Source: Parascedosporium putredinis (taxonomy: Eukaryota; Ascomycota; Sordariomycetes; Microascales; Microascaceae). Taken from it: 64,000 nt of DNA. Under the pieces are notes generated by a model, which was not told where the DNA came from, did not search any database, and saw only the letters and a program-made list of their open reading frames with translations. The position numbers and the translations under genes are program-made. The stretch lies in the NCBI GenBank assembly GCA_949357655.1, contig CASHTG010000004.1, positions 124,001 through 188,000 of the forward strand, given 5' to 3'. Shown piece after piece: positions 49,576 to 62,158 of the stretch (the first letter of the stretch is position 1; every line of letters begins with the position of its first letter).

Positions 49576-51864
49576 CTATCCCCTCCCCAACCTCACATGC
49601 GCATCCATTGAGGCTCTATACCGCGAACCGCGTGGCTCTGATTGTCTCCGACCCCCTACGCCTTCATTCTCGATAGCCAAGTTGACCGATGCCAGCACAC
49701 CAGCCAAGGGCAGTCGGCCCGGTGCCGCACTAAAGGCCTGGGCTGGCATCATCCTATGTCCCTCTACTTGGCTGGCCATGATCCCCTCCTCCGAGGTGAC
49801 GGGGTGCGTGAACTCGGTAGTAGTACCCGCAGAGGTCTCAACATCCAGGAAGACATCGTCTAGATCGCTCGACACCAGCCTACTGTACAAAGGCACGACC
49901 TGCTCTGAATTTACCCCAGAGAAGTCCAACGTTTGATCCGTATAGGATATGAGAAATACTCCCCCTCTCAGTGAGCATCTCATTGTGGAAGCTCTCGCGG
50001 GTAGTAAAGAGGTGCGACGCCCCATACGTTCCGTTGTAGGCTTCGACGCCGGAGGGGAAGACGGGAGAGCCCTCGATTTTCTGGTCCACAACTTGCACAA
50101 AGAGATAGTTCGGAAGGACCACATAAACTCCCTGCCAAGGCCTCTCAGCATCCCGACCTTGCCAAGTCCTCAAAGCGGCCATGCCCTTGAACGGGTAGCT
50201 ATACTCGGAGCGGTACTCGGCCATGCCCGAAGCGCTCTCGGCGCCCTCAATCGCCATCACGGTAGTCTGTTCAAGTTGCCCTCCCCGCGGGTTCAGGCTC
50301 GTCGAAAACTCGAGGTTGGTCGTGAAGTTGAGAGACTGCGCCCACGAGACCTCCTTCTCTCCCGCCTGCGTGACGATCTTGCCCTCGACCACGAAGCCGC
50401 GGTGGGCGAGGAGGCTGTAGATCATGCTAGTCTCCGAGACAAAGGGATTCGATTGGATATCTCCGCCGCTGGGGTCGAACTGGACCTTGCTCGGGTCGGC
50501 GTCGACCACTTTGGGCATATCCCCGTTGTCACCGACGCCTCGTCCTCGTCGAGCCACACGAAAACCTTGCCCGTCAGAACCCAGTTGCTGGGCGTCGGCA
50601 CGATGGCGGGGCCCCCAGCAGCGGTATCGTCGAGGCACACGACCCGCAGAGAGACGGTGTGGTCCTCCCCGTCACACAGCAGCGGGAGCCACGGGGTAAT
50701 GTCGATTTCCTGCTCCTTCAAGTCAAAGGTGTTCAAGCCGACTATGGGACGGTGCATCATCGGACTCATCGCCCCGGTGAAGAGCACCGGGTACGGCCAC
50801 GAAACCCCGACGAGGTGGTCGTCGATGAAGACCTGCACCTCACGCCACGCGTCCAGCCCGCTGACAGTGCCGGGGTCGAAGCTGTCGACCTTGCTCTGCG
50901 GGACGCCCATCCACCAAAACTCCTCCTCGGCTTGGCCGTTGGCCGAGACGCTAAACACGGCGCGGCGCGCGTTGCGGGAAAGGCTGTGAGCGTGTCCTTG
51001 GCTTCGTCCTCGGGGAACCTCCAGGCGCTGACTTGGTCCGTGGCACTTTTGCGCGCGGACACGGGGATGATGCGGTCCGCTGGTCCCCACTTCTCGGCTC
51101 CGGCTGCGACCGTCGTCCCTACACTGTCTTCGTCGGCCACGAAAAAGGTAGCCGTCAGTGTCGTGTTAAAGGGCGAAGTGTACTGCTCATCCACAATGTT
51201 GCCCAGGTCGAAAATGATCTTTTGCGGCTGCTTCCAAAAGTACATGAACGGCGTCACGTCTTTCCAGTAGGTCCAGATCGCGCCGCCACGCTCCCTGAGC
51301 GGTTCGGCCGTCGACGTTCGCCATATCTCCGTATCACCTAGATACATGATGGCTAGGCGATCGTATTGGACACCTGGCTGGACAGTTGCCGTAAAGTTCA
51401 AAAGCACACGATTGAACTCGCAGTCGGGTGGGGTATAGTTGCCTGTTGACGCCATCGTGTCAGCAGTTCCCCCTCACTCTCAGTTCCTCAAAGATATCGC
51501 GCGCGCGTGCCCCCATATCCTGCCCGACCGACCAGAGACGAAAAAATGGCTTACCGATAAAGGGCTTCTCATAGCTAGACGCGAATGTATGCTCCATGAG
51601 CAGCATCTTGCAAGCCCCCGTTTCCTGCCGCTTCTGTATCGGTTCCTGAACCTTGACCCTATCTCTGCCCCACGAATCCAGCGGACCCTCCGGCCCCAGA
51701 ACAGGTGGCGCAACTTGGAAAACCTCGCGGTATTCCGGGAACGAGTAGGTGAATCCCACACCCGTCCCCTCCTGCCTGGACGCGAGTTCTCCGGTGGGGG
51801 ATGCCAAGGCCGATGCCACCAGCGTAGCGACGGCGGCTACTAAGCCGCATCGCAAGAACCCCAT
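49576..51864 (-). CDS. Secreted peptide-N-glycosidase, PNGase A family
   Basis: Predicted secreted amidase that removes N-linked glycans from glycopeptides. Exons 51864-51555 and 51442-49576, about 726 residues. It starts with a signal peptide (MGFLRCGLVAAVATLVASALA). PNGase A blocks: EVFQVAPPVLGPEG, ACKMLLMEHTFASSYEKPFIG, NYTPPDCEFNRVLLNFTAT, YDRLAIMYLGDTEIWRTSTA, WTYWKDVTPF, LIFDLGN-like IIFDLGN, FWWMGVPQSKVDSFD and FRVEG-like GFVVEGKIVT, with FTHPVTSEEG near the end. Frame breaks: one C at 50976-50978 (GGG on plus), one base at 50521-50524 (CCCC on plus), and a two-base loss in the G run at 49961-49965. A further base loss near the end would give an alternative C-terminus ending in QWMRM at about 49597, so the exact stop is unsure. 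Confidence 0.85.
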
Positions 51865-53337
51865 TCTTTGTGTAGCCCCTTAGCTTTCCTTCTTCCCGGC
51901 AATCTTTCCTCCTTTTCTCCAAGAGGTGAGTTGGTCGCGAAAATAATAGAGAAACTCGACCTCCTCTCTTAGCAAGCTCTCAAAGTCGACTTTGTCTACT
52001 CTTGGGAGTAAGCAGGTGATGACGCGTTCGAAAGAGTACCCAAGGAAAGAGGCACCAAGGAAGGTGGAATCAATGCTAGAGAGGGAGAGAGAGATAACAA
52101 GAGAATGAGAGCGGGCCAAAGAGAGAACAACGGCCCAAACGAACTGAAAATTCCCCGAATGAGTGCCGGAAAAGTAGAGAAAGGAAGGAGAATGGAGAAG
52201 AAAAGGCCCTTACGACCACTTCTCCATCCCCTTTCCCTCACTCACTCACTCTCTCTCTCTCTCTCCGCTTTCCTTCCTAACCGCTCCCGCTTCCTTTCGC
52301 CATGCACGTCCGCGTCACGGCATGTCAAAACCCTCGCGGAGAATTGAGCTTGATTCCCCCGCGCGCGCGCAGCCTGCCGCGTAGAGTGGCCCCCATCTCG
52401 GTAGATTGGAAGGGCAACGAAAAGCGAACAGCTACCGTGCCCGTCGTCGTGTCTTGGGGTGCTGGAATCTGGGTATACGGCAGCGGTCTCCCCGCCCCGC
52501 CTCCTCTTCCCCCAGGAAGCTGATTTCGGGGTAAATTGGCATCTCCCAGATTGCCGGCAGATTCACTATATAGCCCTTGGAGAATGGTCCGGATTTCCCT
52601 ATTTTGTGGCACGGATCCTCCTTCCCTAGTGAGATCTTTTTTTTTCTTCTTTTCTTTTTCTTTTCTTTCTTTCATTTTTAATTTATGTGCTGTTGGCTGA
52701 GTTCATTCTCCACATACTCGACCATCTCACGTCAGGGTCGACTGGGGGGTTCCGGTTTAATACTACAACCCCACGACCAGGATCGGCAATCAGAGATGAT
52801 CATGTACATGAAGAAAGGGAATTGAAGGCAAACAAGCATCTTCAGCATTAAGCAAACTCCAATATCATCCACTTCGAGAGGAAAAAATCTTTTGCACTCA
52901 ATTTCTCTTATATTCTTCTCCATTGAATCACAAACTAGTTAGGCCATAGGGCACATGAGGGTGCCAAAGGAGCGGACACAGTCAAATATGAACCCTGTTG
53001 GGGTGCTGAGAAATTGATAAGATGAAGAAGCGATAATAATACATGTACATATAACAGCCAAGTCGCACCCGGCTACATCGTCTATATAATACAGGGCTGT
53101 CTAGTGGGCTTTGAGTGATTGCATTGAGAGCACAAAGTATGCGTGTCCCTCTCGCCAATAGAACAACAGAATAAGGGGCCGAGGGCGGGACCCGTGAGTA
53201 AAGGGTATCAATCCGGTATCAAAAATAACATCGCCCGGCCCTCGGAAGAACAGTAGTTACAAGAATATTTTGAACAAGAATAACGAAGGATAGCCGAAAG
53301 GAATCAAAGATGGCATCCATCACACTTCAGAGTGCGC
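51865..53337. other. Promoter of PNGase A gene and spacer
   Basis: About 1.5 kb without a recognisable gene. Contains the (CTCA)n/(CT)n repeat at 52239-52265 and T-rich runs near 52625-52680. Confidence 0.45.
52239..52265. repeat. (CTCA)n-(CT)n microsatellite
   Basis: Three CTCA units followed by about seven CT units, in the upstream region of the PNGase A gene. Such polypyrimidine repeats are common in fungal promoters. Confidence 0.8.
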
Positions 53338-53847
53338 TCAAGCGCTAGCGTTGTCCCAGTATCTCCTCCGCGCGGCGATGGCGAGCTTGTCACCAACGAA
53401 GCGGTGCTGGTAGAAGTTGAAGAGCGAAAACTCATCCCGAGACATGATGTACGAGTCGGGGGCGGCTTGAACCTTGGCCCAGATTTGATTAAGCGCGTTC
53501 TCAAGAATGTTGCTTATCGTGGGGTCGGAGGCGCCATCTGGGGACTCTCGGGCGATTTCGAGCGCCTGGGATACGACAGGATCGACGCTGGAAGACTTGG
53601 TGGGGACCGCTGGTCGCGACGGGGCTGGCGAACAAGTCAGGTCGCTCCTTTGGCGGTGGTGTGTGGGAGAGTGGGAGGAGCCGCTCATGCTGTAGAGGAA
53701 AGGCATTGCCAAATCTGATCGCCTCTCGGTCTGATGGTGTTTAAGAGGGAGAGAATGGTGTGGTAGAGGTTGTTGGTGGTTGCTAGAGACAGAAAGCATT
53801 GTGAAAGGAGGGAGATGAGGTGAGTAGCGCGGGGTTGTGCTGGCCAC
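53338..53847 (-). CDS. Hypothetical protein with fungal conserved-looking C-terminus
   Basis: Single open frame of up to 169 residues. The N-terminal half is low-complexity (Ser, Pro, His, Gln). The C-terminal half (DPTISNILENALNQIWAKVQAAPDSYIMSRDEFSLFNFYQHRFVGDK... and ending RRRYWDNASA) looks like a compact helical domain, and I believe similar short sequences occur in other ascomycetes, but I know no function for them. In-frame starts exist at 53847, 53799 and 53753; the later MPFLYSMSG start may be the true one. There is no signal peptide or membrane helix, and no frameshift seen. Downstream there is no closely spaced partner gene. Confidence 0.6.
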   Translation of the reverse strand: MASTTPRYSPHLPPFTMLSVSSNHQQPLPHHSLPLKHHQTERRSDLAMPFLYSMSGSSHSPTHHRQRSDLTCSPAPSRPAVPTKSSSVDPVVSQALEIARESPDGASDPTISNILENALNQIWAKVQAAPDSYIMSRDEFSLFNFYQHRFVGDKLAIAARRRYWDNASA

Positions 53848-55081
53848 CGTGGTGGTGATATATGCAAGATGGGCTAAGCTTGGGACTGGAGTGTCTGCAG
53901 GAAGAGCAGATGCCTTGGTTTCCCAAAAGAGTGATGTCTTCTTCCTCGTCCACGGGGAACGAAAAGATTGGGTTCGCGAATGGAGAAAGAAGGCCGGAAC
54001 AGGCCTAGGGGCGCGTTTGGTTGATAATTTCTTGCAGGGTTATCGTGGGTCTGCTGCAGGTGTGGGCTACTATGCAGCGCCAGTCACTAAGACTTGGTGG
54101 ATAAAAATAAAATGAAAAAAGAAATGAGCAAGGATATTGACTTTCGCGGTGACGCACGGCCAGAACCGGATTGACCTGGCAAGGATGAGTGCAGGAGATC
54201 AACGTTCTCTTTTCTGGGGGTGCGGAGCAAGTCAACTATCGTTCGTTGGCTCTGGATTTCTCGTGTAGAGGACAAGAGTTGAGTCGTTCGGGGGAGGATT
54301 GAGATCGGGTTTCCTTCCAGAAGTCTTTGATCGAACAGGTTCTTGACAACTAAAAAAGGGGGATCAAGGGGTTCTTTATAACCCAAAGAAAAAAGTAATC
54401 GCGCCGGTGATATTACTCATGGGAATCCAAGGGGAGGGATCTGACTGCGGAAACCTGGCTGCTTTCGATCTAGTCGTGGCGTGAACGCTATGGATCTTTC
54501 GAGCCCTGAGGGAGAGGGCGGCGATGGGCAAGGGATTCATTCGTACGGGGAGCATATGGCACGGGAATGAGTCGAAAAGTCTCAGACCCCGTTGAGAGAG
54601 TTTAGAAAGGCTGGCCTGAACCGCCCAAGTGCCCCCACAGGGGCCTGAGAGAAAGCCAAAATACCGGGCCCAGGCGAAAGTGGGAGGGAGCAAGGGCATT
54701 CCGTGACTTTGCGGATAGAGTTTACTCTGAGCGGATACCCTGCCTGTTCCTTCAGGGCTTGCAATCCACAGCGCCAGGTACTTGATGGCGCCAGCCTCGG
54801 GTTCTGTCTGCGATTTGGAAGCATTCGAACAAATCCAGGCTACATCCCCACTCGAGCCGCTTAGCGGCCGTGTATCGGAATATTCTCGCACACACCTCCG
54901 ACAATCCGGCGTCCAGGAAGCCCGGTATGTGGGTGTAACTCTCAAGGGGAGGGGGTTTCGTCAAGAGGACGAAAGCGCTGGGCACACGCATCTCGTGCGC
55001 TGTCAAGGTTTACTCCTGGGTTTGGCCTTGACTCGAGCACCCCATTAGCGTGATTCACCACATGGCCAGCCAACTGGTTAT

Positions 55082-55102
55082 AGTGGGGAGTGGGGAGTGG
55101 GG
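55082..55102. repeat. Tandem repeat AGTGGGG x3
   Basis: Three perfect copies of a seven-base unit in non-coding DNA. Confidence 0.85.
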
Positions 55103-58100
55103 AGCCGAGATATGACCTCTTGAAGCAAGCAAGCAACAAGCAGCAATTGCTGGCCCGGAAGCGAACATCAATTGATATCAGATGTTGCGAAACCCAACAA
55201 ACAGTTGACATCGGGATCAAGGGTTGGCAATGCATAGCAGCTCCTAAGAGAATGCGTCGGATAAGGATGCGCTGTGGCACTCTGATCTAAGCTACGCGCT
55301 GTAGAAGGCACGAGAGAGTAGACTAAAGAATGGGGAGGTGAGGGGATTGGATCGATGGGGTCGGACTGCCTCAACAAGCTTTAGAGGAAGGAAGTCTCAA
55401 CGCTCATTCCTCCGTTTCAGTAGAAGCTTTGCTTCAAGATCAGTCTGTGCGACTGATGTCACTTTAGTGGGATTCTGTCTTGGCAGTTCCAACCCCTCCT
55501 GCCGACAATCCCTTTGAGGTGTAACATGCCACCGGCTCCCCGAATTCTCCGAACTGACAAATGGAGACTATAAGTGATTGACCGCACAAGGCCCTGGCGA
55601 GAGGGGTTTTTGGTCTGATCAGTGAGGGGTCTGGTGGAAAGCGTCCCAAAATCCTGGTCGGCCTTGGCAAAATAGAGTTTAATTACGGGTGGATATCTGA
55701 CCGGGGTCAATCGTTTGCTGTTCGCGACCTCGTTTTCTAGGAAAGCACCCAGTCGAGCTCACGCAAACTCCTCCGTCAGTCGCCTCCTTCCAACCCTTTC
55801 CCTATCCTTTTAGTTTAATACATCTTCTCCCTCTCGCCTTCCAGGTTTCCTCAGGCTTGGCGGGATTGCCAACGCATTAGGCCCCACAAACGCCAAAGCT
55901 TTTGGGAAGGACATTCTATTGCCGAGTGAGGAGAAGGTGGAAAATGCGAGCGTGTTCATCCGACTTACCTTTGCAGGCATTGATCAAATCGGCTTGGTTT
56001 GCGGAGCGCTGCCTGTGGTCGCCTTTGCGGAGCCAGCATCGTGACTTTGACAGCAAGCCCCACAGATGAGTGGGTTATAGGGACTTGTTCAGTGCTCTTG
56101 AGAAGAAAGTCATGGATGACCACCACCCCCGCGCCGACCCCGAAAACTTGTCGGTGGTGGTTGAACTCTGTTGAATGCTTGGCGAAGCAAGAAGAGAAAG
56201 AGTTGTAAGAAGAGTTTTTACCAGCGCCACCATTCAGTTGTGAGGTGAGTGATGCTTGAAACCGCCTGAGGCGCCCTTCGGCTTCACCTTGATTTTATTC
56301 AGCGGGTCTTCGGACTTCTGTTGATGGAGGTGACTAGAGGACCTTCTCGATGAGAGTATACTGGCGAGGGAGGATCTAGAGGCTAATGTTCGATTTCGTC
56401 AAGATTCTTCTAGCTCCAAAAAGAGTTTCCGTATTGGCTCTTGCGTGCAGCACAACCCCGTTCGAAGTATGGATCCTTGCCAAGTCGGCAGCCACAACCT
56501 CAGTGCCTGGATCTGCCTATCAAGACGATCCCAAGTACTCGGTAAGCCTGTGCTTTCTGCGGAGTGTAGGGGCCAGAAATTCATTTTGTTGATCTCTGGC
56601 GGGCGAAAGGTAGGCGCCCTCGGTTTCAGAGAGTACATTAGTTGACCCTGGTGTACTCTCGGCAAGCGATGAATGTGCGAGAAACTCTCGTTTAATGGAT
56701 GCTTCTAGCGGCTTTCTGGAATGCTTAGGGCACTCCCCACTTCTGACTTTGATGACGCTGGCTGGCAACAAAGAGGCAAATATCCCATTTGACCTTGGGG
56801 ACACCATCCCACGAGGCACCGGGGCAATTAACGTTTTACCTCGTTCTTCGAAACCGTGAGCAGTCAACCATGGATAATGCTGATGTGACTGAGATCTTGG
56901 ACAGTGAGGTTCCTTATCGCTGGAGGAGAAGATTCGACAATAGTCGTGCCTTCACTTTTTTCTTTTCTTTTCTTCTTCTTTGCTGGTTCTCTCTTTCCCT
57001 TCCCCGTGGCCCCCTTCCTCGCCAGGGCCCAGAAATAGAGTTTACGCTAGCAGGGCCATGTGCCTATCCCGGATACTTTAGGCTATTACGAAGTAAAAAC
57101 TCCCAAATTTGGTTTAGTCGGTGGGTCCATCTCAAACTCTATCTAGTGTAGAGGCACGACAAGGGAGCCCGAAAACGAGGTGGCGCGCGTGGTAGCCGGC
57201 CGTTCACGGTTGCGCCCTGTCAGCGGCACTTCAAATGTTCAGGTTGGCAAGGTTAGTTCTGGCCTGCCTTCATTCTGGCATCAATCAATTGTTATGTGCT
57301 GCAACTATTCTGAAAAGTTTCATCTGTCCGAGGAGGCCAGACACACCAGTCAACAACACATACTATGGACTGAAGAACCCCGTTTCTAAACGTTAACCTG
57401 CTAATAGGACCTCTTTGCGGATAAAGTGACATCCATCATATTACAGAAGGGAAAGGCCGTCTACTTTGGCTGGTACCGCCAGTACTTTTCCTGGCTGTAC
57501 CCTATAGAAATCACGGAGAACTGGATGACTGCGGTGAAGACCAGATGCGCACAACATCACGATGAGCATGACAACATTTTGAGGTCGGACAATTCAACTC
57601 GCATCCATTGAGAGGGGAAGAAAGATGCAGGATGCAGGATGCCATTGGTAGTAGATGCATGGATCATCGCTGAAAAGGAGAAGAAAAAAGAAAAAGGATA
57701 AAAGGAACTTTCTCTACGCCAGGAAAGAGGGAGAATGGCCAGCAGACAGGGAGGAAATTACGCGTCTCGCTGGGTTGACATTTAGTCCAAACTCTATCCT
57801 ACCCCTTTTCAGAAGTTAAGTTCTCCCCTGCTTTCCCCCAAATATTGAAAGCAACGCAGACAGGTCGAGCTGCGGGCGAGTCAATATTAGATGGGCCTCG
57901 AACCTCGGACTTCTCGCACCCCCACCTCTCCACCCTTGAGCGGTGGTCCCCAGGATGTCAAAATGAACTAGGCTGACAGGACCTCGTCTTTTTTTCTTTT
58001 TTTCTTGCTTTCTCCCCTACTTTAGCTCCTCCTAGACAGCTCGATTGGTATTCTAATCTCCGGCACCAGAAAAGAAAAAGGAACCAGACTCTCCCTCTCT

Positions 58101-59250
58101 TTGCAACCGGGTTTCTGGGTGGAGCTCATCCAAGCCTTCTCGCGCATCTGACTCAAGTGACGGACCCGAACCTTCAATGTCGCCTCAATCCAGGTCGATG
58201 CAGGGGGCACTCTAGGTAGCAAACACATCAAGAGGTGTAGTTTTCGGGTTCCCACCACCCATCTTGCCTATTGCCGCTTCCGTTGGCCAGTTCGGGCTGG
58301 TTTGTCGATCGTTTTATCATTCCATCCACACCCAGTCTGCCAATCCTTGGCCAGTGGACCTCTTCATGATCACCCACAAGCAGCATCTCGGTCTCGCAGT
58401 TTTGAAAATAATATGAGAAACTTCAATGCTGCAGTCTAAGCCTCCCCGGCCATATTAGCCCAACAATACCTCGATTTCATTCGTCTCCTTTCAAGCCAAT
58501 TTAACCGCTCACCTCATGTAGTGGCCTCTCAGAGCGAGGAGCTGATCTAGTAGTCTCTCGCCACATGTTGAAAAAGACCGCCAGGTAGGAAGCAGTGGTT
58601 GCAGCTCTTTCAAGCTGAGCCGGGCCTCTCGCATAATATTGGAACAGTCAACTGCCATGCAAGCGCCAAGATGGAGCAGTAGCAGAGGTCACAGCCTTTC
58701 AACTACCTCTGCTTCAGGCGTCTCATCCTGCTGCACGAGCGATGTATGCCAAGAAACACAAGGGCGGGTGTCGGTTTCGCTGCGAGAAAGTTTAGGGGCG
58801 GATAGTGCAAAGGGCTTTTCTTGGTCTTGGCACCCCGAGTATCAGACAGAGTGCGGCGGTTACGATAATCTGATACGAAAGCCACCTTCTACATCTTGTT
58901 TTCCATTTCATTCGTCAGCGTTGCGGTTTCTTATGTTTATTTGCTTTCCACTCTTGGCCTCTTGCTTCTCCCCGAATAACCCAACCAGCGCGGCGGATGG
59001 ATATCATATCATCATCAACACACTGCCTCCTCCGCCTTTATGTAAGTTGGGGGCATGGCTTGATGCTTTTACGGCGCGTGGTAAATAACCGCAAGCGTTT
59101 CTTGACGCCATAGACCCACGTGAAAGGAAGAAAGAAAAATGAGGGCGGGGAGGGCCCATGGGAGAAGAGAAATCGCCTCGTGGTTGATGTGGAGCATGAC
59201 TGCGTTGATCCTCGACTATGAGTCCGCATACCAAACTGGGGGGTAGGAGC

Positions 59251-59281
59251 TACCTACCTACCCGAGGTAGATAGGCAGGTA
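59251..59281. repeat. Imperfect inverted repeat of TACCTACC/GGTAGGTA type
   Basis: TACCTACCTACC (59251-59262) is followed after a short gap by GGTAGATAGGCAGGTA (59266-59281), which is nearly its reverse complement with small bulges. A short stem could form; function unknown. Confidence 0.5.
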
Positions 59282-60345
59282 TTCACTAACGTTGCAAGTT
59301 GATAGCTCCCCTATTGTAAAACTCTAACAGGGGAGTGCGGGAGGAGAAAGAGTGGCAGGCGACCAGAGTGTATAATGGTCCCGGGGATCTGTGAGGCTCC
59401 ATTGCGTTCATCATTCTATGCACATCCGCACTAACTAGGTGGAATACCCTCAATAACGAGGAGGAAAAGAGAAGGGAGGCAGGGATATGGGGCCAGTGGG
59501 TGATTATGGTTTGGGTAAACTTTCTGACAGAGACCGGCTGTCTAGAGACCCGAGGATCCGGTGGGACAGATTGACATCTTGGAGTGTCGGGTGGGGAAAC
59601 GGGCCAAGAGAACGCAGAAACATAAAGAAGCGAAATCGTGGAGTCCTATCAACCTTTTGTAAGCGAAGGTGCTTTATTCGAGAATGTACGCCTTTCAATT
59701 CTTAGAACTCTACGATAAAGTGGGATCCAGGCCAGTCTCATTGGTTTCGAACCGAGGAGGCCCCGAGTCCAGCGGTGATAGTGTATGTTGTGGGTATATC
59801 GGGCGCTGATTCTGGACCGAAGCCCGGGCGGTAATACAACATTGGGAATAGCACCGAGTCGCTCTACCGAGTCACCGACCGGGCAGTTGGGAACGGGTGT
59901 GCTCAGCGGACGGACGGAGTTGATAGCTGGCTCGACGAGAACGTTAAGAAGAAGCCGGAACAACCAGTCCGATGGCGAGACTCTCATCATTCGGTGGCCA
60001 GAGTCTTGGAGAACGAATGAAGGCTTACCTTCGGTTTCTTTCCTATCCTTTTTTTTCTCTTCAGCTAGATCAACATTGAGGGGTTCCAACGCGCAACCGC
60101 AGGTATTCTTTCGCTGAGACAACGGCCCCGAAATACCGGGGCCGGAACGGGTACGGCCGAAGCGAGGTGCCACTCTCATCATGTATTTCTGGGGTGGCTG
60201 GCTTACCCCCTCTTCTGTGCAAGGCCCCCTTGGCTCTGCTGGATGACGGCTTCATGATGTAGTAATCCCGGTTCTACAGTATCTCCACCCAAAAACAATG
60301 AATAGGTTTCTTCTTTTCTTGATAATTGAACCTTGCTAGGCTATG

Positions 60346-60383
60346 CGTGTATATATATGTGTGTGCGTGCGTGTGTGTGTGTG
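60346..60383. repeat. (GT)n microsatellite with ATAT step
   Basis: Alternating purine-pyrimidine run: GTGTATATATATGTGTGTGC followed by further GTGC and GT units. Non-coding. Confidence 0.8.
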
Positions 60384-61086
60384 GCTTTGTGTTACTTTCG
60401 GGCTTGAGCCGTTAACGCCGGAGTAAGTTGATTCCGAAATCTGAAAAGGTATAGATGTTGCTTTCCCAAAATCTTGACCCTAAAACGCAAGACACACAGG
60501 CGACAGAGAACATTGGAAGAAAGAAGAAAGTAAAAAAGTTAAATATTATTCTCTCTAACCCACTATAATACTCCTTTCAACCCCGGTAAGTTAGACACGA
60601 GGGTTGCCCCCCTTTTTTTTTTTTGGGTCTTTTCCCTTATTGAGGCCTTCTCCTTTCCGGTAAGGCTTGCGGGAGGGTCAGATATGACGAGAACTTTGTT
60701 AGTCCGACTAAAGAATTTCTTCGCTCGCGCGTCCCAAATAGGGCGATTCCAACCAATTCCTGCTCCGGTTCTGCCTCGAGACATAGAGTTCTAGACCCAA
60801 CTCCAACTCCGGTCACGAGGGTGGTTCCCATCTTCCTGGCTGTGCAGCTGCCATAGCCTCAACTTTGTGAGAAGGACGGGAAATTCGCCCAAAAGTTGAC
60901 GCTAAGCTACGGGTAAGCGCGTAAACTGCGAAAAAGGCCGTTGGCAGAGTCCCCCGCCTGCCTTTCATTCTCGTGATGGTCATGGAAGTATGACTTTATT
61001 AGACCCGCTTGAATACATCTCTGTTGTCTTATACCTCTCGAGACCTCCAAGAGCTCATGCAGGCACTTTCCTTTCGCAAGATTGGG

Positions 61087-62158
61087 CTATGCGTTCTCGA
61101 CCTGTCGGAAAAAGGACACAAGATCTTCCATTAATTGGCCCGAGTGCGTTAGATAAAGACCTAGCCAGCGGGGAAAAACAACAAAAAAGAAAGTATTAGC
61201 TTTGCTTCGCGCTCACTACCGCCGCAGCATGATATCAAATGATGAAAACGTACCGTGACCAGCCTTCTCATACACCTTCAAGTCCACCCATGGAACCATC
61301 TCTTTGACAATCTGTGCGCTCGCCTCAAGCGGCATCCCCTGATCCGCGTCACCATGAATGGCAAGGATCGGAATCTGAACCGCCGATTCCGCAAGCTTCT
61401 TAACGGCAGCTTCGGCTGGCTGGTTGAAGATCTCGACCGTCTTCACGACCGCGAGACTATCCGCCTCTGCGACGATACGCTCAAAGTGCTCGAGCGTCTT
61501 GGGGTGGATTTCGTTTCCGGCTTGAATGGCGAAAACGCCGGGAAGGGACTCGGAGACGAATGCGGCGCGGTTGTCTCTGAGACCGCCTACGATCGAATCC
61601 CAAAGTTCTAGGGAAGGGGAGAGGGGATGTTCTGCAGTTTGTAGAGGGAACGGCATGATGGCGCCTAGCCAGACAAGTCCCTGTGAAGTGGAAGTTAGTT
61701 ACTAAACGACGCGCATTCTTCCCATTTTCCCCACCGGAACACTCTTGCCCTTACCTTGCATCGCTCTTCGATAAACTTGCTGGACTGGTAAGCGAGAAGG
61801 CTTTCCGTGCAGCCCATACTAGCTGCCACAAAGATAAAGTCTTGAATCTCCAAGTGTTGGAGGAGAGAGATGACATCGGTGAGAAGGGTATCCCAGTCGA
61901 CCGGCTTCTTCGTGTCGGGCCCGTTCCAGTGGCTGGAGCCGAAGCCGCGCCGGTCGGAGGCAATGCACCGGAAATTGTACGTCTCGCATAGGGGATCAAC
62001 AGGTGCTCGAACATTTTGGAGGACATCGGCCACCCGTGGAGGAAGACGAGGGTCGTCTTGGGGGCCGGGCTGGCCCGTGCATTCGACCCGGCGCCGTCGG
62101 GGCGGTAGTCCCGATAAAAGAGGCGGGCGGAATCGACCGGGCTGGTGAAGAAGGGCAT
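61087..62158 (-). CDS. Alpha/beta hydrolase
   Basis: Alpha/beta-hydrolase-fold enzyme resembling epoxide hydrolase/non-haem peroxidase-type esterases; substrate unknown. Exons 62158-61755, 61680-61254 and 61160-61087, about 301 residues. Fold landmarks: HGWPMSS oxyanion loop, CIASDRRGFGSS, nucleophile elbow VAASMGCTES (Ser, with Ala in place of the first Gly of GxSxG), acid residue in ILAIHGDADQGMP and catalytic His in KAGHG, which sits at the last intron. One C is missing from a run (GGGG on plus, 61991-61994), splitting FEHLLIP from LCETYNFRC. Without splicing the gene would end in a spurious tail (TFSSFDIMLRR); the downstream exon supplies GLYLTHSGQLMEDLVSFF and a stop at 61087. No signal peptide is seen, so it is probably cytosolic. 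Confidence 0.85.

Larger units (their letters stand above)
53848..61086. other. 7.2-kb gene-free region
   Basis: No recognisable gene. Open frames of up to 189 codons (54376-54945, minus) and 149 codons (58639-59088, plus) match nothing known. Short repeats include AGTGGGG x3 at 55082-55102, GATGCAG at 57624-57640, an imperfect inverted repeat at 59251-59281 and a GT-rich microsatellite at 60346-60383. A 65-codon open stretch after a good splice-acceptor-like site (55847-56044) is noted as a possible exon remnant. Confidence 0.4.

Noticed and set aside
54376..54945. Minus-strand open frame of 189 codons
   Set aside because: Composition does not resemble a folded protein family I know and no neighbouring exon supports it.
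59700..59790. tRNA-like TTCGAAA segment
   Set aside because: The flanking bases cannot form a T-arm stem and no A box is present at the right distance.
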